A DNA stretch of 14,570 bases from an uncultured Chlamydiae bacterium (GTDB lineage Bacteria > Chlamydiota > Chlamydiia > Chlamydiales > SM23-39). The stretch is taken from contig CAIVVG010000043.1 of the NCBI GenBank assembly GCA_903909295.1, positions 1 to 14,570 of the forward strand, given 5' to 3'. Positions 6,794 through 13,795 of this stretch are shown here, piece after piece. A program made the translations under genes and the position numbers. Position 1 is the first letter of the stretch. Each line of letters starts with the position of its first letter. The notes under the pieces are model-generated. The model made no database searches and was not told the DNA's origin. It saw only the letters and a list, made by a program, of their open reading frames with translations.

Positions 6794-8152
6794 ATGGAGC
6801 TTCTCAAAGTCAAAGGGGGGAAACCCCTTCAAGGTACGATCAAGGCGTCTGGCGCTAAAAATGCGATGACCAAATTGCTGGTCGCATCGCTTCTCTCTGA
6901 CAAGAAGTGCACGTTTTATAACGTCCCGAATATCGGCGATGTGGAGATCACAGCGAATCTTTGTCGCGAAATTGGTTCTCAGATCCAGTGGGACAAAGAA
7001 AAGCAAATTTTAGAGATCGTCACTCCCCATTTAACCAGTTGTTACGTGCCGCAGCGCTACTCGGGCGCCAATCGGATTCCGATCTTGATGATCGGCGCCC
7101 TTTTAGGGCGGACGGACGAGGATATCATTGTCCCGACCATTGGCGGCGATCTGATTGGTTCTCGCCCCGTCGATTTCCATGTGCAGGCTTTGCAGAAATT
7201 GGGCGCGCGGATCGAGTACCGAGAGATGAAAAAAGAGGGGGCCTATTTCGCTCAGGCGCATAAGGGATTGAAGGGGGCGGTCATCGAGTTCTCTTACCCT
7301 TCTGTGGGAGCTACTGAGAACGCGATTTTGGCTGCGGTCAGAGCTTCGGGCAAGACGGTGATTAAGAATGCGGCCATTGAGCCGGAGATCATGGACCTGA
7401 TCCTCTTTTTGCAAAAATTGGGCGCCCATATCAAGGTCGATGTCGATCGGACGATTTGCATCCAGCAGACGACGCAGTTTCATGAGGTGGAGCACACTGT
7501 CATGACCGATCGCAATGAGGTAGCCTCCTACGCAGTGGCTGCGATCAGCACCAAGGGGAAAGTGTTCATTGAGGGAGCAGAGCACCTTCACATGGTGCCC
7601 CTGCTCAATAAATTACGAGAGCTGGGAGCGGGATTCCAAGTTCGTAAGAATGGCATTGAGTTCTTTTACGATCGGGAGCTCCGCGGAGGCATTCACTTAG
7701 AGACGGATGTTCATCCCGGATTTATGACCGATTGGCAGCAGCCTTTTGTGGTTCTCTTAACTCAAGCGGCGGGGTTTTCTATCGTGCATGAGACCGTGTA
7801 TGAAAATCGGTTTGGTTATACGAATGTACTCCAGGCAATGGGAGCAGACCTGCAGCTATTTAGCCAGTGCCTCGGCGGGAAAGAGTGCCGCTTTGCGGCG
7901 AGCGACCACCGTCACAGCCTGGTGATCAAGGGGCCCACCCCCTTACAGGCAAAAGAAATCTGGATCCCCGATTTACGGGCGGGGTTTGCTTATGTCATGG
8001 CGGCGCTCTTGGCGAGTGAGACCAGCACGATTTCCAATGTGGAGTATCTCGATCGGGGCTACGAAGATCTCGTAGGGAAGCTCTCCTCTCTCGGAGCGGA
8101 TATTGTTCGGGTACCCGCGAGAAAGATTGACAAGACCCCAGCTGCGGTTTAA
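6794..8152 (+). CDS. murA: UDP-N-acetylglucosamine 1-carboxyvinyltransferase, Asp119 variant
   Basis: First committed step of peptidoglycan precursor synthesis: enolpyruvyl transfer from PEP to UDP-GlcNAc in the cytoplasm. At 452 residues it is slightly longer than typical MurA (about 420). Motifs include Lys22 in SGAKNA, NRIPILMIGALLGR (93-106), GGDLIGSRPVDFH (117-129), HPGFMTDWQQPF and DLRAGFAYVMAALLA near the C-terminus. The residue that is the catalytic Cys in most bacteria is Asp119 here (codon 7148), the substitution described for chlamydial MurA and linked to intrinsic fosfomycin resistance. ATG 6794 directly precedes the first conserved strand; the Shine-Dalgarno is weak. epmB begins 10 bases after the stop, so the two probably share a transcript. 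Confidence 0.95.
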   Translation: MELLKVKGGKPLQGTIKASGAKNAMTKLLVASLLSDKKCTFYNVPNIGDVEITANLCREIGSQIQWDKEKQILEIVTPHLTSCYVPQRYSGANRIPILMIGALLGRTDEDIIVPTIGGDLIGSRPVDFHVQALQKLGARIEYREMKKEGAYFAQAHKGLKGAVIEFSYPSVGATENAILAAVRASGKTVIKNAAIEPEIMDLILFLQKLGAHIKVDVDRTICIQQTTQFHEVEHTVMTDRNEVASYAVAAISTKGKVFIEGAEHLHMVPLLNKLRELGAGFQVRKNGIEFFYDRELRGGIHLETDVHPGFMTDWQQPFVVLLTQAAGFSIVHETVYENRFGYTNVLQAMGADLQLFSQCLGGKECRFAASDHRHSLVIKGPTPLQAKEIWIPDLRAGFAYVMAALLASETSTISNVEYLDRGYEDLVGKLSSLGADIVRVPARKIDKTPAAV

Positions 8153-8162
8153 ACTATACCGG

Positions 8163-9167
8163 ATGTTTTGGCGCCAAATTCAAAGAGAAAATTTCACCCG
8201 TTTTGAGGATTTAGCAAATTATTTAGAACTATCCGAAGAGCTCCGCTCGCAGGTGCTCAAACGCCCCCGTTTTGCTCTGAATGTTCCCCGCCGTCTGGCG
8301 GCTAAAATGGCCAAAAACACCCTCGAGGGTCCCCTTGTGCGGCAGTTTGTCCCTCTAGAAGACGAGCTGGCCCTCTCGCCGGGGTTTGTGGCAGACCCGG
8401 TCCAAGATAGCGCCTTTCGTCAGTGTGGCAAGCTCTTGCACAAGTATTCGGGAAGGGCGCTCCTGGTCGTGACCGGGGCTTGCGCGATGCACTGTCGGTA
8501 CTGTTTTCGCCAAAATTTTTCCTATGAACCCGCAGACAAGGGGTTCGATCAAGAGCTGGCTTATATTCGAGCCGACGAGACGTTGGAAGAGGTCATTCTC
8601 AGCGGGGGAGATCCCCTCTCTTTGGGAGATGAGGCCTTAGAGCGATTGCTCAGCGCGATTTCCTCTATCCCCCACGTCCGCCGCCTCCGTTTTCATACCC
8701 GTTTTCCCATTGGAATCCCAGAGAGGATCGACGATTCGTTCCTTTCTATCTTAGCCGCCGTGCGGCCCCAAGTTTTCATCGTCATCCACTGCAACCACCC
8801 ACGCGAGCTGGATCCAGATGTCGTGACAGCTCTCAAAAAGCTGCGTCAGTTGGGGATTCCACTTCTCAACCAGGCTGTGTTGCTCAAAGGGGTCAATGAC
8901 AGCCCTGAGGTGCTGCTAGAGCTCTCTAAAGCATTGCTGAATGCGGGAGTGCTCCCCTACTATCTCCACGAGCTGGATCGAGTACAGGGAACAGCTCATT
9001 TTGAGGCGGAAGAGGGGCGGGGAGTAGAGTGGCTCCGCTTTGTGCAGCACAACCTGGCCGGCTTTGGGGTTCCCCGCCTAGTGCGGGAAGAGGCCGGACA
9101 GAAGAGCAAAACTTTTATCACATCCGATCTACCGTCTCAAGCCCCAGGATCTCGAGCCCCTGTTTGA
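8163..9167 (+). CDS. epmB: EF-P beta-lysylation protein EpmB-like (radical SAM lysine 2,3-aminomutase family)
   Basis: Radical-SAM, PLP-dependent aminomutase. By similarity it converts L-alpha-lysine to beta-lysine, which EpmA attaches to elongation factor P. The 334-residue product carries the cluster motif CAMHCRYC (Cys107, Cys111, Cys114), ILSGGDPL (146-152), LLNQAVLLKGVND (234-246) and PYYLHELDRVQGTAHF (265-280), all EpmB-like. The PLP-binding Lys is expected at Lys316 in QKSKT. Length and motifs fit EpmB (about 340) better than the longer clostridial KamA. The ATG at 8163 is preferred over 8103, which lies inside murA; the family start falls near here. Codons after about residue 318 overlap the 3' end of argS on the other strand by 50 bases. 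No epmA or efp is in the window. Confidence 0.85.
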   Translation: MFWRQIQRENFTRFEDLANYLELSEELRSQVLKRPRFALNVPRRLAAKMAKNTLEGPLVRQFVPLEDELALSPGFVADPVQDSAFRQCGKLLHKYSGRALLVVTGACAMHCRYCFRQNFSYEPADKGFDQELAYIRADETLEEVILSGGDPLSLGDEALERLLSAISSIPHVRRLRFHTRFPIGIPERIDDSFLSILAAVRPQVFIVIHCNHPRELDPDVVTALKKLRQLGIPLLNQAVLLKGVNDSPEVLLELSKALLNAGVLPYYLHELDRVQGTAHFEAEEGRGVEWLRFVQHNLAGFGVPRLVREEAGQKSKTFITSDLPSQAPGSRAPV

Positions 9168-10842
9168 GGATGCGGGAGGTGAGCTCGCAGAGGACCAAAC
9201 GGCTTCCCTCTTCGGGGGAGCCTTCGACTCTACAATCGCGGAAGAAGGCATTGAACTTTTCGGCCAGCTCGTAGAGATAGTCGGTCAGGCGGTTGGGGAG
9301 AAGGTCGCGGGCGACGGCTTCGAGGATTTCGGGGAAGCGGCGGAGGTGGAGGCCGAGGGAGATCTCGGAGGGGTGCTGAAGTTGGATGGTGTGCTCTTGG
9401 AGGACGCGCTGGATGTCGGCGCCCACTTTTCGTTTGATCCCTTGGATGCGCACATAAGAGTAGAGGAGAAATACGGCTGTATTTCCCTCAAATCGGAGCA
9501 TTCTTTCATAACTAAATGTGTAATCTTTGGTGCGGAGCGAGGCGAGGTCGGAATATTTTACGGCGCCAATGCCGAGTACGTGGGCGAGGTGTTCCACTTC
9601 TTGGGGAGGGGCGTTGGGAGTTTTCTCGAGGACGATGGCACGGGCATGGTCGACTGCTTCTGTGAGGAGGTCGATGAGTTTTTCGGTCTCGCCGGAGCGG
9701 GTTTTGAATTTTTTTCCATCGGAGCCTAAGACAAGGCCAAACCCGACATGGTCGACGCGCACCTTTGTAGGATCGAGCCAGCCCGCTTTTTCAGCAGCTG
9801 CAAAAATCATGTGAAAGTGGAGCTGTTGGCCGAGATCTGTGATGGCGATGATCCGATCGGCTTTTTCGACCAAGATCCGGTGGCGGATCGCCGCGAGGTC
9901 GGTGGTGTCGTAATTGTAGCCGCCATCCGATTTTTGGACCATGAGGGGGAGGGGCTGCCCTTCTCGATTGACAAATCCATCCAGGAAAAGGCACTTGGCT
10001 CCGTCAGAAACAGTGATGAGATTTTTGTGTTGTAGTTCTTCGACCACCGCTTTGAGTTGAGGGTTGTAAAAGGACTCTCCCCGCTCTGTGATGGTGACAT
10101 TGAGGAGGTTGTAGATCTCCTGAAACCCTCTGCGGGAAATGTCGCAAATAGATCTCCAGATCTTCAGAGATTCGGGATCTCCCGATTGGAGGCGGACTAC
10201 TTCGAGTTGAGCCCGTTTTTTAAATTCGGGCTCGGCATCAAACCGTTTTTTAGCCGCCTTGTACCAGGTCATGAGAGTGTGGAGGTCGGCGTCGCCGCTC
10301 ACTTGTTCATCTGCCATGTAGGCGATGAGCATCCCGAACTGTGTGCCCCAGTCGCCGATGTGATTTAAGCGGAGGACGTCTTGTCCCAAAAACTCAAAGA
10401 GGCGGGCTAAGCAGTCTCCAATGATCGTAGAGCGGATATGTCCGACGTGCAGTTCTTTCGCTACGTTGGGGGAGGAAAATTCGACGATGATCCTTTGCCT
10501 TTTTCCTGGGATCGACGCGCCTAGATGGGGGTCGTTCAATTGCTTTTGGAGCTCTGCTGATAGGAAGGTGGGGGACAGGGTGAAATTGATGAATCCGGGA
10601 CCGGCGATTTCAATGTGGGCGCAGGCGGCGCGGTCGGCCGGTTCCAGGGCGTCGATCAGGGCTGTCGCAACGGCTCTGGGGTTTTGTTTGAGCACCTTCG
10701 CCAGGCGGAGCGGACTGTTGCACTGGTAGTGGCCAAAACCCTCTTGTCCGCAGGGGGCGACGTCCGCTTCGGAGGTCTCCTCAAACGCTTTGTGGATGGC
10801 GCGGGTCAGCCGCTTTTGAAAGAACGCGAGGAGAGTATCCAT
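9118..10842 (-). CDS. argS: Arginyl-tRNA synthetase
   Basis: Class Ia synthetase charging tRNA-Arg. The 574-residue length is typical. The N-terminal domain (residues 1 to about 110) is followed by VEFSSPNVAKELHVGHIRST, with the HIGH-type motif HVGH at 132-135, then LNHIGDWGTQFGMLIAYM. The KMSKS position is the atypical KKFKTR in SDGKKFKTRSGETE, as expected for many ArgRS that lack the canonical lysine. The C-terminal anticodon-binding domain ends LGLETVDRM, close to the usual family terminus, so the 3' end is natural even though it overlaps epmB by 50 bases. The start ATG lies 3 bases after the leucine dehydrogenase stop, implying cotranscription and probably translational coupling. Confidence 0.97.
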   Translation of the reverse strand: MDTLLAFFQKRLTRAIHKAFEETSEADVAPCGQEGFGHYQCNSPLRLAKVLKQNPRAVATALIDALEPADRAACAHIEIAGPGFINFTLSPTFLSAELQKQLNDPHLGASIPGKRQRIIVEFSSPNVAKELHVGHIRSTIIGDCLARLFEFLGQDVLRLNHIGDWGTQFGMLIAYMADEQVSGDADLHTLMTWYKAAKKRFDAEPEFKKRAQLEVVRLQSGDPESLKIWRSICDISRRGFQEIYNLLNVTITERGESFYNPQLKAVVEELQHKNLITVSDGAKCLFLDGFVNREGQPLPLMVQKSDGGYNYDTTDLAAIRHRILVEKADRIIAITDLGQQLHFHMIFAAAEKAGWLDPTKVRVDHVGFGLVLGSDGKKFKTRSGETEKLIDLLTEAVDHARAIVLEKTPNAPPQEVEHLAHVLGIGAVKYSDLASLRTKDYTFSYERMLRFEGNTAVFLLYSYVRIQGIKRKVGADIQRVLQEHTIQLQHPSEISLGLHLRRFPEILEAVARDLLPNRLTDYLYELAEKFNAFFRDCRVEGSPEEGSRLVLCELTSRILKQGLEILGLETVDRM

Positions 10843-10845
10843 TGC

Positions 10846-11997
10846 CTATTCGGGGTTGTGGTGGAACACAGGGGGGAAGGTCCGTTTGCCGATCGAGTAT
10901 TTCAATCGGTATTCAGCAAGGGAGAGCGCTGCTTTATGGGTCGACTCTCCGTTTCGTTCGGCGATGTCGTAGATCGCTAAAAGGGTGTCGTAGAGATGAT
11001 GGATTTTGTAGCGCGGTCCAGTGGGGCTATAGCCGTCGTCATCCAGCTCAGCGGCGACGTTCAGGAGTCCTCCTGCGTTGATCACAAAATCGGGGGCATA
11101 CAAAATGCCCATCGCTTTGAGTCTGTCTGCATGGATGTTGCTCAAGAGCTGGTTGTTGGCCGCGCCTGCAATCGCCTTGCAGCGCAATTTGGGCAAGGTT
11201 GTGTCGTTGATGACAGCTCCCATCGCGCAAGGGGCTAAAATATCGCACTCGACGCCTAAGATTTCGCTTGGGGGCACTGCTTTGGCGTTGTAGCGAGCGG
11301 CTAAAGCTTCCGTTTTGGCCGTGTCGATATCGGAGAGGATCAGTTGAGCGCCCTGCCAAAAGAGGAGCTCTGCCAGGCGGCCGCCAACGCTGCCCAGTCC
11401 CTGGATGGCGATCCTCTTGCCTTCGAGGGAGTCAGAGCCGTAGAGCCGTTTTGCGACCGACTGGATGCCGCGCAAGACCCCCCAAGTGGTAAATGGGCTC
11501 GGGTCTCCGCTGCTCTTGGAGTGGGCTAGACCGACTACGTACTTGGTCGATTGCCGGACGATGTGCATATCTGCTGCCGTGCTGCCGGCGTCTTCTGCGC
11601 AAATGTAGCTACCGCCTAAGAGATCCACAGCCGCACCAAAGGCCCTGAGGAGTTCAGGGGTCTTGTCTTTTTTTGGATCTGCAATGATCACACTCTTGCC
11701 CCCGCCAAAACCGACTTCGGAAACAGAAGATTTATAAGTCATCCCCTCTGCCAATCTACAGGCATCGGTGAGCGCATCTTCAAAAGAGGCGTAAGGGTAG
11801 ATCCGAGTGCCGCCGAGGGCAGGTCCGAGCTGGGTATTGTGGATGGCGATGATCGCGTTCAGGCCCGCTTTTTTGTCTACTATGTGGAGTACCCGTTCAA
11901 ACCCCTCAACGGAGATCTCTTTGATCTGGAGAGATTGGTTTTTTACGAGAGCAGATAAAAGCTCTGTATCTGGTGATTTCAAAGTTTTTGTAGACAT
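10846..11997 (-). CDS. ldh: Leucine dehydrogenase (Glu/Leu/Phe/Val dehydrogenase family)
   Basis: NAD-dependent oxidative deamination of branched-chain amino acids, or the reverse amination. The 383-residue product has HNTQLGPALGGTR (53-65), the substrate and catalytic lysines in MTYKS (Lys89) and GFGGGKSVI (Lys101), Asp136 in ICAEDAG, and a nucleotide-binding GLGSVG (200-205) with Asp223 placed to favour NAD. IAGAANNQL and PDFVINAGGLLNVA resemble both Bacillus LeuDH and the chlamydial enzyme (CT773) as I remember them. The N-terminus is about 25 residues longer than Bacillus LeuDH and carries no obvious motif. argS follows after 3 bases. A good promoter lies about 30 bases upstream of the ATG. 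Leucine rather than valine or phenylalanine as substrate is by similarity only. Confidence 0.9.
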   Translation of the reverse strand: MSTKTLKSPDTELLSALVKNQSLQIKEISVEGFERVLHIVDKKAGLNAIIAIHNTQLGPALGGTRIYPYASFEDALTDACRLAEGMTYKSSVSEVGFGGGKSVIIADPKKDKTPELLRAFGAAVDLLGGSYICAEDAGSTAADMHIVRQSTKYVVGLAHSKSSGDPSPFTTWGVLRGIQSVAKRLYGSDSLEGKRIAIQGLGSVGGRLAELLFWQGAQLILSDIDTAKTEALAARYNAKAVPPSEILGVECDILAPCAMGAVINDTTLPKLRCKAIAGAANNQLLSNIHADRLKAMGILYAPDFVINAGGLLNVAAELDDDGYSPTGPRYKIHHLYDTLLAIYDIAERNGESTHKAALSLAEYRLKYSIGKRTFPPVFHHNPE

Positions 11998-12033
11998 CCT
12001 AAAGCGCCCCCATAAAGAAATTGATTGGACGTC

Positions 12034-12062
12034 AATATAACAGGTCCCTTGCCTGAAATCAA
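12034..12062 (-). promoter_or_regulatory. Promoter of ldh-argS
   Basis: Read on the - strand, TTGATT (complement of 12057-12062) and TATATT (complement of 12034-12039) are separated by exactly 17 bases. The -10 box matches 5 of 6 positions. Transcription would begin near 12027 and give a leader of about 30 bases. It overlaps the oppositely directed promoter and an inverted repeat. Confidence 0.6.
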
Positions 12063-12067
12063 GGGAC
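12044..12067. repeat. Perfect 8-bp inverted repeat, operator-like
   Basis: GTCCCTTG (12044-12051) and CAAGGGAC (12060-12067) are perfect inverted copies around the 8-base loop CCTGAAAT; one G-T pair extends the stem. There is no T-run after it on either strand, so it is not a factor-independent terminator. It lies inside both divergent promoters, which suggests a dimeric regulator site. Confidence 0.6.
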
Positions 12068-12078
12068 TAGTCTATTCT
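12050..12078 (+). promoter_or_regulatory. Candidate promoter of the DUF2709-tsaE-engB-dnaQ operon
   Basis: TTGCCT (12050-12055) and TATTCT (12073-12078) lie 17 bases apart, each matching 4 of 6 positions, and would start transcription about 30 bases before the ATG at 12115. The right arm of the inverted repeat falls in the spacer. Weaker than the opposing promoter. Confidence 0.45.
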
Positions 12079-12114
12079 ACTTAAAGTAAAACCCTTTAAC
12101 CGCGGAAATCTGGG

Positions 12115-12840
12115 ATGACCACTGCCCTCACCATCAACCCTGAGCTCAAAGCTGAGCTCTTGAAATTTCTAAAAAAGAATAGGAATGCCGATTTGGTGAC
12201 CATTTATTTGGCCTTTATTGAGGAAAAATATCGCTTGCAGCCGGTCCTTTTTCCGCGCGAAAAAATGATTTACCAAAGTCTCGAAGACCTGACCCAAAAG
12301 TTAGAAGCCCAAGGAAAACTCTGGAGAGAGACGGAAATCACGATCCAGTTCGGTCAGCAGAGCGTCAACGACCAGACTAAAAAGATCTACATCTGCCCCT
12401 TCACAGGGAAAGTGTTCGGCGACAATACCCATCCCAACCCTCAAGACGCGATTTACGACTGGGTCGCGAGCTGTCCTGAGAATAAAGAGCGGGTAGGTGG
12501 ACTTCCCGTAAAGAGATTTTTTGTATCGGAAGACCCCGAGGTCATCAAAAACTACACAAGTGAGCGGAAGGCTTCGATGAAAAAGGTGGTTTACTCGTCA
12601 GCGATTACGGGTAAATTATTTAACACCAAGGCAGCTGTGATCGATGATTTTAAGAAAAATCACATCAAATATCTCACTCTCCTCGAAGTGCAAAACCAGA
12701 ATCGGTTCCAAATCCAAGAAAAATTCTTGGCCTTTATCGAAAAACATCTGACCGAAGACCGAATTGCCGAGTTTGTAGAAGCTCTCTCCCAGCACACTGA
12801 GTTTGAGCCCTACTTGAAAAAGTGGGTCGAGTCGGAGTGA
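12115..12840 (+). CDS. Chlamydial conserved protein, DUF2709-like, function unknown
   Basis: A 241-residue, charged, soluble-looking protein with no signal peptide or membrane segment. It resembles the DUF2709 family, which I recall as restricted to chlamydiae (CT538 in C. trachomatis, also next to the yjeE/tsaE gene). The protein shows an internal repeat: KKIYICPFTGKVF at residues 89-101 and KKVVYSSAITGKLF at 156-169, each followed by a short loop and an acidic helix. The helical ends also echo each other (YLAFIEEK at 31-38, FLAFIEKH at 204-211). Cys94 and Cys120 are the only cysteines. It is the first gene of a four-gene operon; its TGA overlaps the tsaE GTG in GTGA. Function cannot be stated; context suggests a role near core translation or tRNA modification, which is inference. 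Confidence 0.8.
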   Translation: MTTALTINPELKAELLKFLKKNRNADLVTIYLAFIEEKYRLQPVLFPREKMIYQSLEDLTQKLEAQGKLWRETEITIQFGQQSVNDQTKKIYICPFTGKVFGDNTHPNPQDAIYDWVASCPENKERVGGLPVKRFFVSEDPEVIKNYTSERKASMKKVVYSSAITGKLFNTKAAVIDDFKKNHIKYLTLLEVQNQNRFQIQEKFLAFIEKHLTEDRIAEFVEALSQHTEFEPYLKKWVESE

Positions 12841-13223
12841 AGTGTCGCTGCGCTGAAGAGTTAATCGATCTCGGACGGCGCATGGCATCGGAGCTTCCCC
12901 CGAATACTGTATTGGCCCTCAGCGGGGAGTTGGGCGCAGGCAAGACCACTTTTGTGCAGGGTCTCGCCGAGGGACTCGGGGTCGAGGGGCCTGTCCCAAG
13001 CCCCACTTTTGTCCTTCTGAATGTGTACCCCGCCCTTTTCCATTTTGACCTCTATCGCCTTAAAAGCAGCGCCGATTTTTTAGCGCTGGGATTCGGGGAA
13101 TATTTTGAAAAAGGGGGCGTGTGCGTCATTGAGTGGCCCGAACGGATTGAAGAATTGCTTCCCCCAAACACCCGCTGGATCCGGTTCGCTTACTGCCCAG
13201 AAGGAAGAGAGGTACTATGTTGA
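12837..13223 (+). CDS. tsaE: tRNA threonylcarbamoyladenosine biosynthesis ATPase TsaE
   Basis: P-loop ATPase that works with TsaB and TsaD in making t6A37 in ANN-decoding tRNAs. The 128-residue product has the family Walker A GELGAGKTT (residues 30-38), PSPTFVLLNVY with the switch-like Thr, the HFDLYRL segment and VIEWPERI, all diagnostic of TsaE (YjeE). Two GTG starts are possible. The one at 12837 forms a 4-base GTGA overlap with the upstream stop and is preferred; the one at 12822 would add five residues and overlap more. The 3' end overlaps engB by 7 bases. No tsaB, tsaC or tsaD is in the window. Confidence 0.92.
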   Translation: MKCRCAEELIDLGRRMASELPPNTVLALSGELGAGKTTFVQGLAEGLGVEGPVPSPTFVLLNVYPALFHFDLYRLKSSADFLALGFGEYFEKGGVCVIEWPERIEELLPPNTRWIRFAYCPEGREVLC

Positions 13224-13795
13224 AAAAAGGGCGCTATCTCCTCTCGACTCTCGATGCGTTTCCCCTTCTTAAAGATCCTCGAGGGAACCCCCTCCCCGAG
13301 ATTGCCCTCGCAGGGCGCTCCAATGTGGGGAAATCGAGCCTGATCAATCACTTGCTCAGTCAGCAGGGGCTCGCTAAAACATCGTCCACACCCGGAAAAA
13401 CACAGCTTTTGAACTTTTACTCCATTGGAGATGAGTGGATATTGGTCGACCTTCCCGGATACGGTTTTGCAAAAGCACCCCCATCTGCTGTCGCCGCCTG
13501 GTCCAAAGCGATTGATACCTACTTGAATACCAGCACCTCTTTGAAGTTGGTGCTCCTCTTGACCGATAGCAGACGAGAAATCACAGAAGAAGAGCTTTCC
13601 TTAATCGAGTGGGCGCGCCACCGCAAGATTCCCCTTTGTGTGATTGTGACCAAGATGGATAAACTGAAGAAAGCGGAGCGCGATGTCAAAGTAGAGCAAG
13701 TCAAACAAATCACTCAGGCAGAGGTGCTTGGATTTTCCGTTAAAGAACCCTTCCCCAGGGTCTTGCTGACTAAAAGGATTGAACAAATTTTATGA
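13217..13795 (+). CDS. engB: Ribosome biogenesis GTPase EngB (YihA/YsxC)
   Basis: TRAFAC GTPase that assists large-subunit assembly. The 192-residue product is of normal size and has every G motif: G1 GRSNVGKS (33-40), G2 with Thr in TSSTPGKT (55-62), G3 DLPGYG (78-83), G4 TKMDK (145-149) and a G5-like FSVKE (173-177). ATG 13217 follows a purine-rich AAGGAAGAGAGG that serves as ribosome binding site, lying within tsaE. The stop overlaps the next ATG as ATGA. I do not recall engB between the yjeE and dnaQ genes in C. trachomatis, so its place here may distinguish this lineage; this is from memory. Confidence 0.95.
   Translation: MLKKGRYLLSTLDAFPLLKDPRGNPLPEIALAGRSNVGKSSLINHLLSQQGLAKTSSTPGKTQLLNFYSIGDEWILVDLPGYGFAKAPPSAVAAWSKAIDTYLNTSTSLKLVLLLTDSRREITEEELSLIEWARHRKIPLCVIVTKMDKLKKAERDVKVEQVKQITQAEVLGFSVKEPFPRVLLTKRIEQIL

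Noticed and set aside
7103..7591. 162-residue - strand frame opposite murA
   Set aside because: murA is conserved over the whole stretch, and the opposing frame shows no recognisable domain.
12044..12067. Inverted repeat as a transcription terminator
   Set aside because: It lies between divergent gene starts and has no T-run on either strand, so an operator reading is more likely.
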